Below are positions 18,695 through 27,086 of a stretch of DNA of 48,194 nucleotides, piece by piece. The DNA comes from Planctomycetota bacterium (lineage in GTDB: Bacteria > Planctomycetota > UBA1135). The notes below the pieces were generated by a model. The model saw only the letters and a list, made by a program, of their open reading frames with translations, was not told the DNA's origin and made no database searches. The position numbers and the translations under genes were made by a program. How positions within the stretch are numbered: the stretch's first letter is position 1; every line of letters starts with the position of its first letter. The stretch covers positions 1-48,194 of the forward strand of contig JASMKM010000016.1 of assembly GCA_030749235.1 (NCBI GenBank). Reading direction: 5' to 3'.

Positions 18695-19804
18695 TCAGAA
18701 GGTACCGAACAGCAGCTGCGTGAAGGCGCTGATAGGTTGCGCCTCGCGGGCATCTTCAAGCTGGTTGTTCAAGGACTTCATGGCTATGAGCAGCTCGTCG
18801 TAAGCTTGTTCCTCGGCGAGCAGGCGCCCAATACTGCCTTCGCCATCCTTGAGGCGACGCACGACCTCGGAAAGGTCCGCCAGGAAGTTGGCGGCATCGG
18901 CGGCCACTGCTTCGTCGGCAATGATTGTCCCAAGAAGTCCCTTGCCTTCCGTGGCATCGACAACCACCTTGCTCAGCCGCGCGGCAACGTCGTCGAGGTT
19001 TTGCACAAGGTTTATTGAATCCTCACGCAAGGTCGGGTCCTGCAGCATTGCCCCGAGTAGGCCTTCGCCATTTTTGGCCATCGAGGCAATCGAGCGGATG
19101 TCGGCGATGGTCACCTGGGTATCTTCCATGATGCCCAGTATCTGGCTACGCAGGTCCTCATCGGACAGCAGGGCACCAAGTGTGCCGCGTCCAGCACCTA
19201 GGTCCGCCATCATTTGGGAGACATCATCGACCACGGTGTTGACGTCGCTTAGCAGTGCCTCATCGTTCAGCAGGGCACCGATCACGCCGCGCCCCTCGGC
19301 CAGGTCCTCAGTAGTGACGCGTAGGTTGGCGACGATGGCGCGGAAATCCTCGGAGTTCTCCTCGAGCAATTCACTGAAACTATCCAGAGCGGCGGGTCTA
19401 ACGACACCCACCAGTTCGGCGCCCGCGCGGATCACCGGCGCGGTGCCAGTGCCCGGCTCGATTTCAATCACGCGCCCGCCCAGCACGGTGAACTCGGCGA
19501 TGCTCATGGTGTAACCCTCGCGCAAGGTAGGCGGCTGGGAGAACTCCATGGTTACGCCGATGCGCCGGTCCGAAGGCCGTTCGTCATCGAAAACCACTTC
19601 GCGCACCGTACCGGTGGGCCGTCCGGCGACCAGCACGGCGTCGCCCTCCTTAAGGCCGCGCGCATCCGGGAACCATGCCTTCATATAGGTCTTTTCCGAG
19701 AAGGAAAAACCTGTCAGGACGATGGTGTAGTAGAGCAGTAGGGCGATGGTGCCGAAGAACACCAAACCCAAGATGAAGTCGCGGCGGGCAGTATCGTTAG
19801 TCAT
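18695..19804 (-). CDS. mlaD: MlaD-type MCE-domain lipid-transport protein
   Basis: The protein has 369 residues from the ATG at 19804. One N-terminal membrane anchor ([22 protein letters not shown]) precedes the MCE domain (about residues 38-120: [44 protein letters not shown]). A long helical tail follows that repeats the unit GxGxIGxLLxDE five times ([70 protein letters not shown]). In known MCE proteins such tails build a hexameric tunnel between the membranes. It forms the substrate-binding part of the MlaEFD phospholipid/sterol ABC system with the two upstream genes. There is a single-base gap to mlaF. Confidence 0.92.
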   Translation of the reverse strand: MTNDTARRDFILGLVFFGTIALLLYYTIVLTGFSFSEKTYMKAWFPDARGLKEGDAVLVAGRPTGTVREVVFDDERPSDRRIGVTMEFSQPPTLREGYTMSIAEFTVLGGRVIEIEPGTGTAPVIRAGAELVGVVRPAALDSFSELLEENSEDFRAIVANLRVTTEDLAEGRGVIGALLNDEALLSDVNTVVDDVSQMMADLGAGRGTLGALLSDEDLRSQILGIMEDTQVTIADIRSIASMAKNGEGLLGAMLQDPTLREDSINLVQNLDDVAARLSKVVVDATEGKGLLGTIIADEAVAADAANFLADLSEVVRRLKDGEGSIGRLLAEEQAYDELLIAMKSLNNQLEDAREAQPISAFTQLLFGTF

Positions 19805-19805
19805 G

Positions 19806-20534
19806 TTAATCGAGCTGGGCACCCAGTAACTCGCGCACGCGTTGGTGCTTCGAGTTGAGGACTTCGGTCGGAGGTCCTGAAATCAAGAAACGGCCATTTT
19901 CGAACACAGCCAAGGTGTCGGCTACGGTCACTGCGCAACTCACGCTATGGGTCACGGTCACCGACGTCATGCCGTGCTCCTCCTTGAGCTGACGCATCAT
20001 GTTACTGACGCTGCTCGACATCTCCGGATCGAGGCCGGCTTCCGGTTCGTCGTAGAGGATGATATTTGGTTCGGTGACCAGGGCACGGGCAAGGCCAACA
20101 CGTTTCTGCATGCCGCCGGAGATCTCCGCAGGCAACTTGTTCTCGGCAGCGGTGAGCTGCACCAGCTCGAGCACATGCATGACGCGGGCGCGAATCTCCG
20201 AGTTGGACATTTTGGTGGTCTCGCGTAGCGGCAAGGCCAGGTTGTCGAATACCGTCAGCCAGTTGATCAAGGCCGAGTGCTGGAATAGGTAGCCCATGTC
20301 ACGGCGCAACTGGCGCAGGCCACTGCGATCCAGCTCGGCGACGTTCTTGTCCATCACCAACACGCGGCCGGCGTCGGCTTGAAGCAGGCCGATGATGTGC
20401 TTCAGAATCACACTCTTGCCGGAACCGGAGGGTCCCATAATCACCAGCGAGTGGCCTTCCGGCACGTGGAAGTCTACGCCGTTGAGCACCTGCTGATTGC
20501 CGAAAGCCTTCTTGACTCCTTCTAGTTTGATCAT
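19806..20534 (-). CDS. mlaF: MlaF-type ABC transporter ATP-binding protein
   Basis: This 242-residue ATPase powers the MCE lipid transporter from the cytoplasmic side. Walker A is GPSGSGKS (Lys40), the Q-loop is YLFQHSALINWLTVFDN, the ABC signature is EISGGMQKRVGLARAL in the Mla-specific form (SGGMxKRV), Walker B is IILYDEP, and the switch His is in VTVTHSVSCAV. The FQHSALINWLTVxDN segment and the M-x-K-R-V signature separate MlaF/Mkl from general importers. The ATG at 20534 lies within the mlaE stop region (overlap 20531-20534), so translation is coupled. Confidence 0.96.
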   Translation of the reverse strand: MIKLEGVKKAFGNQQVLNGVDFHVPEGHSLVIMGPSGSGKSVILKHIIGLLQADAGRVLVMDKNVAELDRSGLRQLRRDMGYLFQHSALINWLTVFDNLALPLRETTKMSNSEIRARVMHVLELVQLTAAENKLPAEISGGMQKRVGLARALVTEPNIILYDEPEAGLDPEMSSSVSNMMRQLKEEHGMTSVTVTHSVSCAVTVADTLAVFENGRFLISGPPTEVLNSKHQRVRELLGAQLD

Positions 20535-21325
20535 TGGTAGATGATTTTGCCGAGGAAGAAGTTGAGCACGATGATCATGATGATCGAGTTCCGCACCGCC
20601 GCACGCGTGGAATTCCCAACGCCGCTGGCACCATGGGTGGCACGCAGGCCATTAGAGCAACCAATCACGCTGATGGTGAAGCCAAAGATCATCGCCTTTA
20701 TCAGACCGGTGTAGATACTGCGCGGCACGCCGAAGAAGCTGGTGTCAGCGAGCGCGTCAAGGCTGGTACGTAGATATCCATGGAAATCGAGGCCCAGCTG
20801 CGAGTAAGCAATCACGCCACCACCGAGGATGCCGACGATTGCCGACAAGGTGGTGAGCATGGGGGCAATCAAGGTCAGTGCCAATACGCGCGGTGCCACG
20901 AGGTAGCTGTAAATGTCGACCGACATCACCTCGAGCGCGGTGACCTCTTCCTGCACATGCATGGTTCCGAGTTCGGCGGCCATTGCACTGGCTACGCTTG
21001 CCGCTAGCACCACCGCCGTCATCATCGGTGCCATCTCGCGCACCATCGCCACCGACACCGCCAGGCCGACAGACTCCTGCTGGCCATAACGCGCCAACTC
21101 GAAGCCCAACTGTAAAGCCAGAATCATGCCGATGAAGAGGTTCACGAACAGCACGACGTGCAGTGACTTGATGCCACAGAGGTGCATCTGGTTGAGCAGC
21201 GGGCGCCAACGGCGTGGGATATGCCCTATGCGGGCCAAGGCCGCTAAGCCCAAGTGCATGGTGAAGCCGGCGCCCACTACTGGGGGCGCCATCATTGCGG
21301 CACCGGCGCGTTGGAAGGGGTTCAC
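20531..21325 (-). CDS. mlaE: MlaE-type ABC transporter permease
   Basis: The 264-residue membrane protein belongs to the MlaE/YrbE family (Pfam permease DUF140). It has an N-terminal amphipathic segment followed by five or six hydrophobic segments. Family landmarks are VLFVNLFIGMILALQLG, MVREMAPMMTAVVLAASVASAMAAELGTM (the conserved REMGPVLTAxxxAGRxGxAxxAELGTM element, here with A-S-V-A-S in place of AGRVG), EEVTALEVM and LVAPRVLAL. The start codon is GTG at 21325, overlapping the upstream TGA as GTGA. It forms the membrane pore of the MlaEFD complex with the two downstream genes. Confidence 0.94.
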   Translation of the reverse strand: MNPFQRAGAAMMAPPVVGAGFTMHLGLAALARIGHIPRRWRPLLNQMHLCGIKSLHVVLFVNLFIGMILALQLGFELARYGQQESVGLAVSVAMVREMAPMMTAVVLAASVASAMAAELGTMHVQEEVTALEVMSVDIYSYLVAPRVLALTLIAPMLTTLSAIVGILGGGVIAYSQLGLDFHGYLRTSLDALADTSFFGVPRSIYTGLIKAMIFGFTISVIGCSNGLRATHGASGVGNSTRAAVRNSIIMIIVLNFFLGKIIYQ

Positions 21326-22791
21326 TCGATTCCCTCCGCCGCGACGGCGTGGATGTCAGGCCAGCCCGGGCCAGGGAAAGCAGGCGACTGCATCCCGCCA
21401 TTATCGCCACTGCGCCAACGCAGCAGGCCGAACAGCCACGAGGAATGTGTGGTGCCGTCGGGTTCGGTCCATTGACCCCCGAGGAAGGGCAGGCTCCAGC
21501 GCTTGTGGCCGGCCGCTTCGGTTTCATGGTAGAGGTTTAGCCAGGCGCGTTTCTCTTGGACTTTGATCGGATCCGGCTTGAAGCTCTCGCGCTTGAACCA
21601 GAACTCGTAAAGGAAGCCGAAACTACGCGCCAAAGTGTCCGGGTTGAGCACGCGCGGCAGCCCCAAGTCAAGCAGGCGGGTCTGCTCGAAATCGCCTTCT
21701 TCGAACTTGTAACTGAACAGAGGCCACAGCCGGAAATGGCGGCCGGTGGTGCCGTCGTCACGCTGCGTCTTGGTGGACATGAAAAAGGGCACGAAATAAT
21801 TGCCGACTCGTTCCATGTCGTTGAAGCGGTCCTCGCGGTGCCAGAAAAAGGGGAAAAGCCACACCGAGTATTCGGTCTGCTCATCCTCGTAGTGCAACCA
21901 GAAAGGCAAGAAACGTTCGACCTTACTGGGGGCGGCGTTGCCGCCGGACTGGAACTTGATCAACGGCCAGACCTGCCACGACGAGAAGTTGGTGGATGGA
22001 CGCTTAGCCCAACCGAAGAACGGCGGCAATACGGTGGTGGCCTCATAGTCACCCTGGTGGATTTTGCCGAAGAGAGGGAACAGCATCCACGAATGGCGCG
22101 GCTCCGCTTTGTAGAGCTCATCCTCAGCGTAATGCCAGAAGGGCCACAAGGTGTAGCTTCGGTGATAGTGGCCGTCGACCTTGGCGACACCGCGGAACGG
22201 CCAGATATGCCAACCTTGCTCGGAGCCTTCGGTCTTGCCGAAGAATGGCCACAGCCAGTGATAACTATCGCGCTCCTCCTTATGGTTCTCCATGTACAGC
22301 GGGAACAGGAAGAACTTGAATTCGTCGAAGGTCAAGAAATTGCGGCCGGTACCGTACAGCGGGAAAAGCCAGAAGTAATTCTCGAGGCCGTCGGAACTGG
22401 AGCCGCCCGCGAGCAGGTAGAGCAGCGCCGCCCAGTCGGTATCGCGGATCCCGTCGGGGCGAATCTCACTGCGATAGGACCACAGTGGAAAGAGGCGTGC
22501 ATAACTACGGTCGCGATTGGGATCGTATTCATAGGCTCCCAAACCACCGAGAAAGGAGGCGTTGATGTTGCCATGACCATTCTTCTCACGATAGACCAGC
22601 GGGCTCAGCGCCCATTCGACCGTATCGGCTTCACGGTGGTAGCGCAGGATGCCACCCAAGCCCTCCGCATGTTGGTAATCGGGGGCCGTGTGCCGAGAAA
22701 ATATCGGTGCCAGATGGATTTCCGAATCCGGAGCAGCGCAGGAGACCAAGGCCAGCGCGGCAAGCAGGCCAAGGCGACGCGGAAATGTCAT
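21322..22791 (-). CDS. Putative lipoprotein built of aromatic-Pro beta repeats, upstream of mlaEFD
   Basis: The protein has 489 residues from the ATG at 22791. The N-terminus is a lipoprotein signal (MTFPRRLGLLAALALVSC, Cys18). The mature part is a run of about 12 imperfect repeats of 20-35 residues, each centred on hydrophobic-Pro-aromatic: ARLFPLWSY, YFWLFPLYG, FFLFPLYME, HWLWPFFGK, TLWPFWHYAED, SWMLFPLFGK, VLPPFFGWAK, WQVWPLIKF, ERFLPFWLHYED, SVWLFPFFWHRED, YFVPFFMST and FRLWPLFSYKFE. Alternating polarity suggests a continuous beta structure, such as a barrel or stacked hairpins. I know no function. It overlaps mlaE (GTGA), so it is translated with the lipid transporter and may be its outer-membrane partner (inference). 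Confidence 0.78.
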   Translation of the reverse strand: MTFPRRLGLLAALALVSCAAPDSEIHLAPIFSRHTAPDYQHAEGLGGILRYHREADTVEWALSPLVYREKNGHGNINASFLGGLGAYEYDPNRDRSYARLFPLWSYRSEIRPDGIRDTDWAALLYLLAGGSSSDGLENYFWLFPLYGTGRNFLTFDEFKFFLFPLYMENHKEERDSYHWLWPFFGKTEGSEQGWHIWPFRGVAKVDGHYHRSYTLWPFWHYAEDELYKAEPRHSWMLFPLFGKIHQGDYEATTVLPPFFGWAKRPSTNFSSWQVWPLIKFQSGGNAAPSKVERFLPFWLHYEDEQTEYSVWLFPFFWHREDRFNDMERVGNYFVPFFMSTKTQRDDGTTGRHFRLWPLFSYKFEEGDFEQTRLLDLGLPRVLNPDTLARSFGFLYEFWFKRESFKPDPIKVQEKRAWLNLYHETEAAGHKRWSLPFLGGQWTEPDGTTHSSWLFGLLRWRSGDNGGMQSPAFPGPGWPDIHAVAAEGIE

Positions 22792-22813
22792 GCGGGGATT
22801 GTAGGCTAGACCG

Positions 22814-23806
22814 GTGGGCATTTCTCGTCTGACCCTGTTCCTGGCCGTGCAACTCCTGTGGTTGCCCTCTTGTGGGATTTTTATGGGCGAACCTTCCTTG
22901 CCGAGTCTCGACGAGGTTGCCGAAGCGCGCGCCGACGAGGCCGAGGACTGGCAGCTGCTGGAGCAGGCCTGGCTGGAGGTTTCGAAGAACTCGTTCCATC
23001 CACTAAGCACCATAGCGGCGTTGCGTCAGGAGCATCCTGACTCGGTGCGTCTAGCGATCTTCGAGCAGGACCTACAGGTCGAAGGCCTTGGCGTGGAGCA
23101 GACCCGCGATATGGCTGAAGCCCTTTACCTGGAGAAACCCACGGCGCTGAACGCTTACCTGTGGGCGCGAGTGGCGGAGGACCCAGTTCGTCGCGACAGC
23201 CTATTGGTCGAAGCTTTGGAACTTGATGACGAGCTGGTTGATGCGCGCGTCCTGCAGATTGCCAACGCGGCCTTCGCCGGCGAGACCGACGTCATCCATG
23301 ACCTACTGGATCTGCTTGGCGATTATCCTGGTTCGGCAAGCGCATGGCGCCTGCTTGGTACCTTGGCACCCTTGTTCGACCGCCGCGACTTGGCCCATGC
23401 CGCTGCCGAGACCGAGCCATGGTCATCCTTCGATTCCGAGAACCGGGCCACATTCGCGGAAGCGCGACGGGCCTTACAGGATGGTCGCCATGAGGAAGCG
23501 TTGGTGCTCTCCCATGAACTTCCACAAGGGGAACCGCAGACCATCAATCTACAGGTGGCGATCTTCGCCGCGATGGGCAAGGCCGACGTCGGCCTGCAAG
23601 TGTTGGATGAACATTTGCTTGAGCATCCTGACGATCTGGTCGCGGTGTTTAACCGCGCTTTGCTTTTGCGAGAGTACCTGAACCGTGCCGATGAAGCGGT
23701 GGCCGAATTGGAGCGCTTTCTAGAGTTGGACGATAAGTACGGGGGGGCTGACTTGATGCGCCGCATGCAAGCCGAGTTATGGCTTGGGCGAGGGACTCAA
23801 TCTTGA
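22814..23806 (+). CDS. TPR-like lipoprotein
   Basis: The protein has 330 residues and starts with GTG at 22814. The N-terminus (ISRLTLFLAVQLLWLPSC, lipidated Cys20) is a lipoprotein signal. The remainder is all-helical with TPR-type units: TALNAYLWARVAED, DLLGDYPGSASAWRLLGTLAPL, QVAIFAAMGKADVGLQVLDEHLLEHPDDLVAV-like and NRADEAVAELERFLE. TPR lipoproteins scaffold envelope complexes (compare NlpI, BamD). Its start lies only 22 bases from the divergently read repeat lipoprotein of the mla operon, so the two may be regulated together. The stop overlaps the dtd start as TTGA, indicating coupled translation. Confidence 0.82.
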   Translation: MGISRLTLFLAVQLLWLPSCGIFMGEPSLPSLDEVAEARADEAEDWQLLEQAWLEVSKNSFHPLSTIAALRQEHPDSVRLAIFEQDLQVEGLGVEQTRDMAEALYLEKPTALNAYLWARVAEDPVRRDSLLVEALELDDELVDARVLQIANAAFAGETDVIHDLLDLLGDYPGSASAWRLLGTLAPLFDRRDLAHAAAETEPWSSFDSENRATFAEARRALQDGRHEEALVLSHELPQGEPQTINLQVAIFAAMGKADVGLQVLDEHLLEHPDDLVAVFNRALLLREYLNRADEAVAELERFLELDDKYGGADLMRRMQAELWLGRGTQS

Positions 23807-24240
23807 GGGCGATGGTGCAGCGCGTGCGCTCTGCGCAGGTCGAAGTCGAGGCCGAGGTCGTCGGTCAGATCGACCGTGGATTGTTGATCCTGCTCGGTTG
23901 TCAGGTGGGGGATGACGAGGAATCGGCCTCCAAGATGGCTCGTCAGTTGGCCAAATTGCGGATCTTCGAGGACGACCAAGGGCTGACCAATCTTGACATC
24001 TTCGCCGCCGAGGGAGAAATTCTGCTGGTTTCGCAGTTCACCCTGGCAGCTGATCTTCGCAAGGGGAATCGGCCCTCCTTCACCTCGGCCTTAGCCCCCA
24101 AACAGGCTCGAGAACTTGTGGAAAAAGTGGCGCAAGACCTTAAAGATAAAGGACTTAAGGTCGAGAACGGCGTCTTTGGCACAAGGATGGATGTCTATAG
24201 TTGTAATGCTGGTCCTGCGACCTATCTCATCGAGGTTTAA
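23803..24240 (+). CDS. dtd: D-aminoacyl-tRNA deacylase
   Basis: The enzyme (145 residues, same length as Escherichia coli DTD) frees tRNA from wrongly attached D-amino acids and glycine. The TTG at 23803 is chosen as start because it restores the family N-terminus (M)RAMVQRVRSAQVEV, aligned with the canonical MRAVVQRV; an ATG at 23812 would cut it and one at 23779 would add non-homologous residues. SQFTLAAD carries the catalytic-site SQ-T motif. NAGPATYLIEV carries the Gly-cisPro motif, with Ala-Thr where most have Val-Thr. The start overlaps the TPR-lipoprotein stop (TTGA). Confidence 0.96.
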   Translation: MRAMVQRVRSAQVEVEAEVVGQIDRGLLILLGCQVGDDEESASKMARQLAKLRIFEDDQGLTNLDIFAAEGEILLVSQFTLAADLRKGNRPSFTSALAPKQARELVEKVAQDLKDKGLKVENGVFGTRMDVYSCNAGPATYLIEV

Positions 24241-24243
24241 CAT

Positions 24244-24292
24244 CAAGACCGGAAGAATTCCCTCTTGAATCTACCCAACTGTTGGCGATAAA
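24244..24292 (+). promoter_or_regulatory. Intergenic hairpin and weak promoter before the HU-like gene
   Basis: A hairpin with outer stem CAAGA (24244-24248)/TCTTG (24263-24267) and inner stem GGAA (24251-24254)/TTCC (24258-24261) follows dtd; it lacks a T run. Overlapping its 3' edge, TTGAAT (24265-24270) and GATAAA (24287-24292), 16 bases apart, make a 4/6 plus 4/6 promoter-like pair for the HU-like gene. Both are pattern calls only. Confidence 0.3.
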
Positions 24293-24336
24293 AGGAGTAA
24301 GGTTAAAGCAGGTCAACTTGTTACCCAACCATCGGT

Positions 24337-24726
24337 ATGGAACCCAAAAAGCAACACACCGTCACCAAGCGCGATTTAGTTCAGCGCATTTCCGACTCGA
24401 CTGGTCAGACCAAGGTCTTGGTCCGCGACCTCATTCAGCGATTCTTGGATGAGGTTTGCCAAGAGTTGGTAGAAGGTAACCGCCTTGAATTCCGTAAGTT
24501 CGGAGTTTTTGAGGTGCGCCAACGCCCCGGCCGGATTGCCCAAAACCCGAAGACCTTGGAGAAGGTGCCAGTGCCTCCCAAGCGCGTCGTCAAATTCAAG
24601 GTCGGCAACGTTTTGAAGTTGCGTGTCGAGAAGGGCAACGAGCCCCAGATCTCGGCGGTCAACCCGCCCAACGATGAGACGCCGCCACCACCAATGGGCG
24701 GCGCGATGCCCGGCAGCGAAAGTTAG
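24337..24726 (+). CDS. HU/IHF-family DNA-binding protein with acidic/proline tail
   Basis: The protein has 129 residues. Residues about 9-98 form the HU/IHF fold: VTKRDLVQRISDSTGQTK, LVEGNRLEFRKFGVFEVRQRPGR, and the DNA-intercalating beta-arm with the conserved Pro in RIAQNPKT. The lysine-rich edge PPKRVVKFKVG completes the fold. It binds and bends DNA as a nucleoid protein. Family members usually end near residue 95; this one has a tail of about 30 residues rich in Pro, Gly and acidic residues (NPPNDETPPPPMGG), which could tune DNA affinity. A nine-residue N-terminal extension precedes the fold. An AAGGAG lies about 40 bases upstream of the ATG, too far to be its ribosome site. Confidence 0.93.
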   Translation: MEPKKQHTVTKRDLVQRISDSTGQTKVLVRDLIQRFLDEVCQELVEGNRLEFRKFGVFEVRQRPGRIAQNPKTLEKVPVPPKRVVKFKVGNVLKLRVEKGNEPQISAVNPPNDETPPPPMGGAMPGSES

Positions 24727-24762
24727 ACTCGCGACTGGCCAAGCAGCCTGTCGAACGAAGCT

Positions 24763-25923
24763 CTAGATCTTGGCTAGAGCTTGTTCCAAGTCGGCGATGA
24801 GGTCGGCAGCGGATTCGATGCCGACCGACAAGCGCACCAGGCCATCTTCGATGCCGATCTCGCGGCGCGTTTCTGGTGGCACCGAGGCATGGGTCATCGG
24901 CGCAGGCAGCTCCACTAGGGATTCCACCCCACCGAGCGATTCTGCCAAGGCGAAGATTTTCAGTGCGCATACCAAGTCGCGTGCCGGTTTTTCGCCACCA
25001 GGCAGTTCGAAGCAGACCATGCCGCCGTATGCAGACATCTGCTGTTTGGCAAGGCCATGCTGTGGATGACTAGCAAGGCCTGGATAGATGGTTTTCGATA
25101 CCTTCGGGTGGGCTTCAAGGAAGTCAGCCACCGCTTGAGCGTTCTCGCAATGGCATTGCATGCGCACGGCCAAGGTGCGCAAGCCGCGCAAGGTCAGGAA
25201 GGCATCGAAAGGCGAGTTGACTGTGCCAGCAGAATTCTGATGAAACCAGAGGTCTTCCTTGCGTGCCTCATCGCGGATGATTAAGGCACCCCCGACAACG
25301 TCCGAATGTCCGGCCACATACTTGGTGGTGGAGTGGATGACGTAGTCGGCGCCTAGGGAAATTGGCTGTTGCAGATACGGCGTGGCAAAGGTGTTGTCGA
25401 CGGCGATTTCGGCGCCGACTTTGTGGGCGGCTTCGATCGACATCTTCAGCGGCGTCAACTTCAGCAGCGGATTGGATGGTGTTTCGATGTAGACTAAGCG
25501 CGTATCGGCGGGCAAGTTCTGCCAAGTGGCCTCGTCGGCGGCGTCAACGTAATCGAAGATCAAGCCGAAGCGTGCGGCGATCTTATTGAATAGACGATGG
25601 GTGCCACCATAGAGGTCGTTGCCAGCGACCACACGATCGCCAGGCTTCAGCGTCAACAGCAGCGTATGGATGGCTGCCATGCCGGAGGTGAAGGTGAAAC
25701 CAGCTGCGCCTCCTTCCAATGCCGCCAAGGCATCCTGCAAGGCGAAACGCGTGATGTTCTGCGTGCGTGAATACTGGAAACCATGACGCGGCTCCCCAGG
25801 GGCGTCCTGCACATAGGTACTGGTCATGTAAATCGGCGGCATGACAGCGCCCGTATGGTCGTCGTCGGCATGCCAGCCAGCGTGAACGACGCGTGTCCCG
25901 AAACCGTGGTCCTGTGTACTCAT
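24763..25923 (-). CDS. Cystathionine gamma-lyase/gamma-synthase family PLP enzyme
   Basis: This 386-residue transsulfuration enzyme starts at the ATG at 25923 (MSTQDHGFGTRVVHAGW). The PLP-binding Lys is residue 201 in VIHSTTKYVAGHSDVVGG. SGMAAIHT and ETPSNPLLK are cofactor-pocket motifs, and YSRTQNITRFALQDALAALEGG is the substrate-proximal N-terminal segment. The active-site stretch LGGVESLVELPAPMTHAS has the ELP found in gamma-lyases (human CGL ESLAELP) rather than the SHAAT of gamma-synthase. With cystathionine beta-synthase at 34.2-35.6 kb it would complete reverse transsulfuration from homocysteine to cysteine. The precise specificity (lyase against synthase) is likely but not proven by sequence. 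Confidence 0.93.
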   Translation of the reverse strand: MSTQDHGFGTRVVHAGWHADDDHTGAVMPPIYMTSTYVQDAPGEPRHGFQYSRTQNITRFALQDALAALEGGAAGFTFTSGMAAIHTLLLTLKPGDRVVAGNDLYGGTHRLFNKIAARFGLIFDYVDAADEATWQNLPADTRLVYIETPSNPLLKLTPLKMSIEAAHKVGAEIAVDNTFATPYLQQPISLGADYVIHSTTKYVAGHSDVVGGALIIRDEARKEDLWFHQNSAGTVNSPFDAFLTLRGLRTLAVRMQCHCENAQAVADFLEAHPKVSKTIYPGLASHPQHGLAKQQMSAYGGMVCFELPGGEKPARDLVCALKIFALAESLGGVESLVELPAPMTHASVPPETRREIGIEDGLVRLSVGIESAADLIADLEQALAKI

Positions 25924-26015
25924 GGCGGCCATTGTAGGTCTGCTCAGGGCCACTGACATATCGCCTCAAATTCCTGATAGACTCATGCAACTCCGTAAAA
26001 CGGTTCCCCTCACCC

Positions 26016-26996
26016 GTGATTTTCCGCTTCAGCCTTGTTTTTTTGGTGCTCTTTTGTGCCATGTCTCCAGTCCTCGCTCAAGGTAGCCAAACCTTGCCAG
26101 CAGGCTTTGACGTCAATCTAGGCAGTTCCTCGTCTTCCTATCCATTCAATGCCACCACCGATCATAAGTGGCATTGGCACTATGACAGTGAGCAATTCGA
26201 GGAGGACGGTCCGATTTTCATCTCGCAGATCTATGTACGCCCAGAGTCGAACATCACCAGTTTCGATTTCCCATCGGTTGAAATCTTGATGGCATCCAGC
26301 CCGACGGATTACAGCGTGGCTGGCAATGGCGTTCAGGACGGCCACGCTTCGACCTTCGATTTGAATCTGAATCCCGACGCCATGATCGTCCGTAGCGCCG
26401 GGCCGTGGGTAGGTAGCAACGTCACGGGCAATACTTGGTTGTCTATGGAGTTGGATACGCCCTTCCTGTACGACCCATCCTTAGGCGATGATTTCGTGGT
26501 GCAAATCCGCAAATGCGGCACCAACTCCACTTGGGGCTCGTCAATCGACGGCGCTTCCGGTGGCGCGGGAACGGTGGGCGGTAACCGCTACGGTCACCTG
26601 ACCGACTGCAGTGCCAGTGCCCATAGCTTCAACAACAATGAGTTTGTGCCTGTGTTGAAAATCGATTGGGAGCCCTCAGATCCGCGCTTCACCATCAGTG
26701 GCATGGTTGGTGGGGAGTTGTCCACCTTTACCGTCGAATACATCGACCCGCTCACGCCAGTGACTTTCTTGTGGTCAACCACTGGCCCAGGTCCCTTCCC
26801 AACCGCCATCGGCGACTTGCTGTTGTCGCCACCAATTTCGCGTTCCTATCCCATCATGTCGCAACCCGATGGCACATTGGAATTCAGCACGATGGTTCCC
26901 GTCGGCCTCACCGGCGCGACGTTCTACGCCCAGACCTTGGTCACGCGCGACACCAATCTGATGTTCAGTAACGCATTGCAGATTCCTGTCTTGTAG
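26016..26996 (+). CDS. Secreted protein with shared C-terminal beta module
   Basis: The protein has 326 residues, a GTG start and a signal peptide (MIFRFSLVFLVLFCAMSPVLAQ). The N-terminal 200 residues are beta-rich with no recognised family; they contain a short HKWHWHYD stretch that could bind metal. The last 100 residues (from FTISGMVGGELSTFTVEY to SNALQIPVL) match the module seen in the subtilase, Kelch and cupredoxin proteins here: an ISGxxGG opening, a middle LLLSPP stretch, a MVPVGLTGATFYAQTLV strand and a terminal SNALQI strand. The module may anchor or sort proteins in this lineage. Function unknown. The gene stands alone, 93 bases from the divergent gamma-lyase gene. Confidence 0.72.
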   Translation: MIFRFSLVFLVLFCAMSPVLAQGSQTLPAGFDVNLGSSSSSYPFNATTDHKWHWHYDSEQFEEDGPIFISQIYVRPESNITSFDFPSVEILMASSPTDYSVAGNGVQDGHASTFDLNLNPDAMIVRSAGPWVGSNVTGNTWLSMELDTPFLYDPSLGDDFVVQIRKCGTNSTWGSSIDGASGGAGTVGGNRYGHLTDCSASAHSFNNNEFVPVLKIDWEPSDPRFTISGMVGGELSTFTVEYIDPLTPVTFLWSTTGPGPFPTAIGDLLLSPPISRSYPIMSQPDGTLEFSTMVPVGLTGATFYAQTLVTRDTNLMFSNALQIPVL

Positions 26997-27086
26997 TTTA
27001 TTTTTAGGTTTGAGGAGTTCCACAACCGTGGGATGCGGTTAGGCTGGAATCTACACAATCCGTGCGCGGTCCCTCACTCACCCAAA

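Noticed and set aside
21556-22809. 417-codon open frame on the plus strand opposite the repeat lipoprotein
   Set aside because: The minus-strand frame has a lipoprotein signal, repeats and operon overlap with mlaE. The plus-strand frame shows no domain and arises from high GC at third positions. Similar antisense frames at 493-1053, 11321-12298, 15617-16483 and 47307-48071 are rejected for the same reason.
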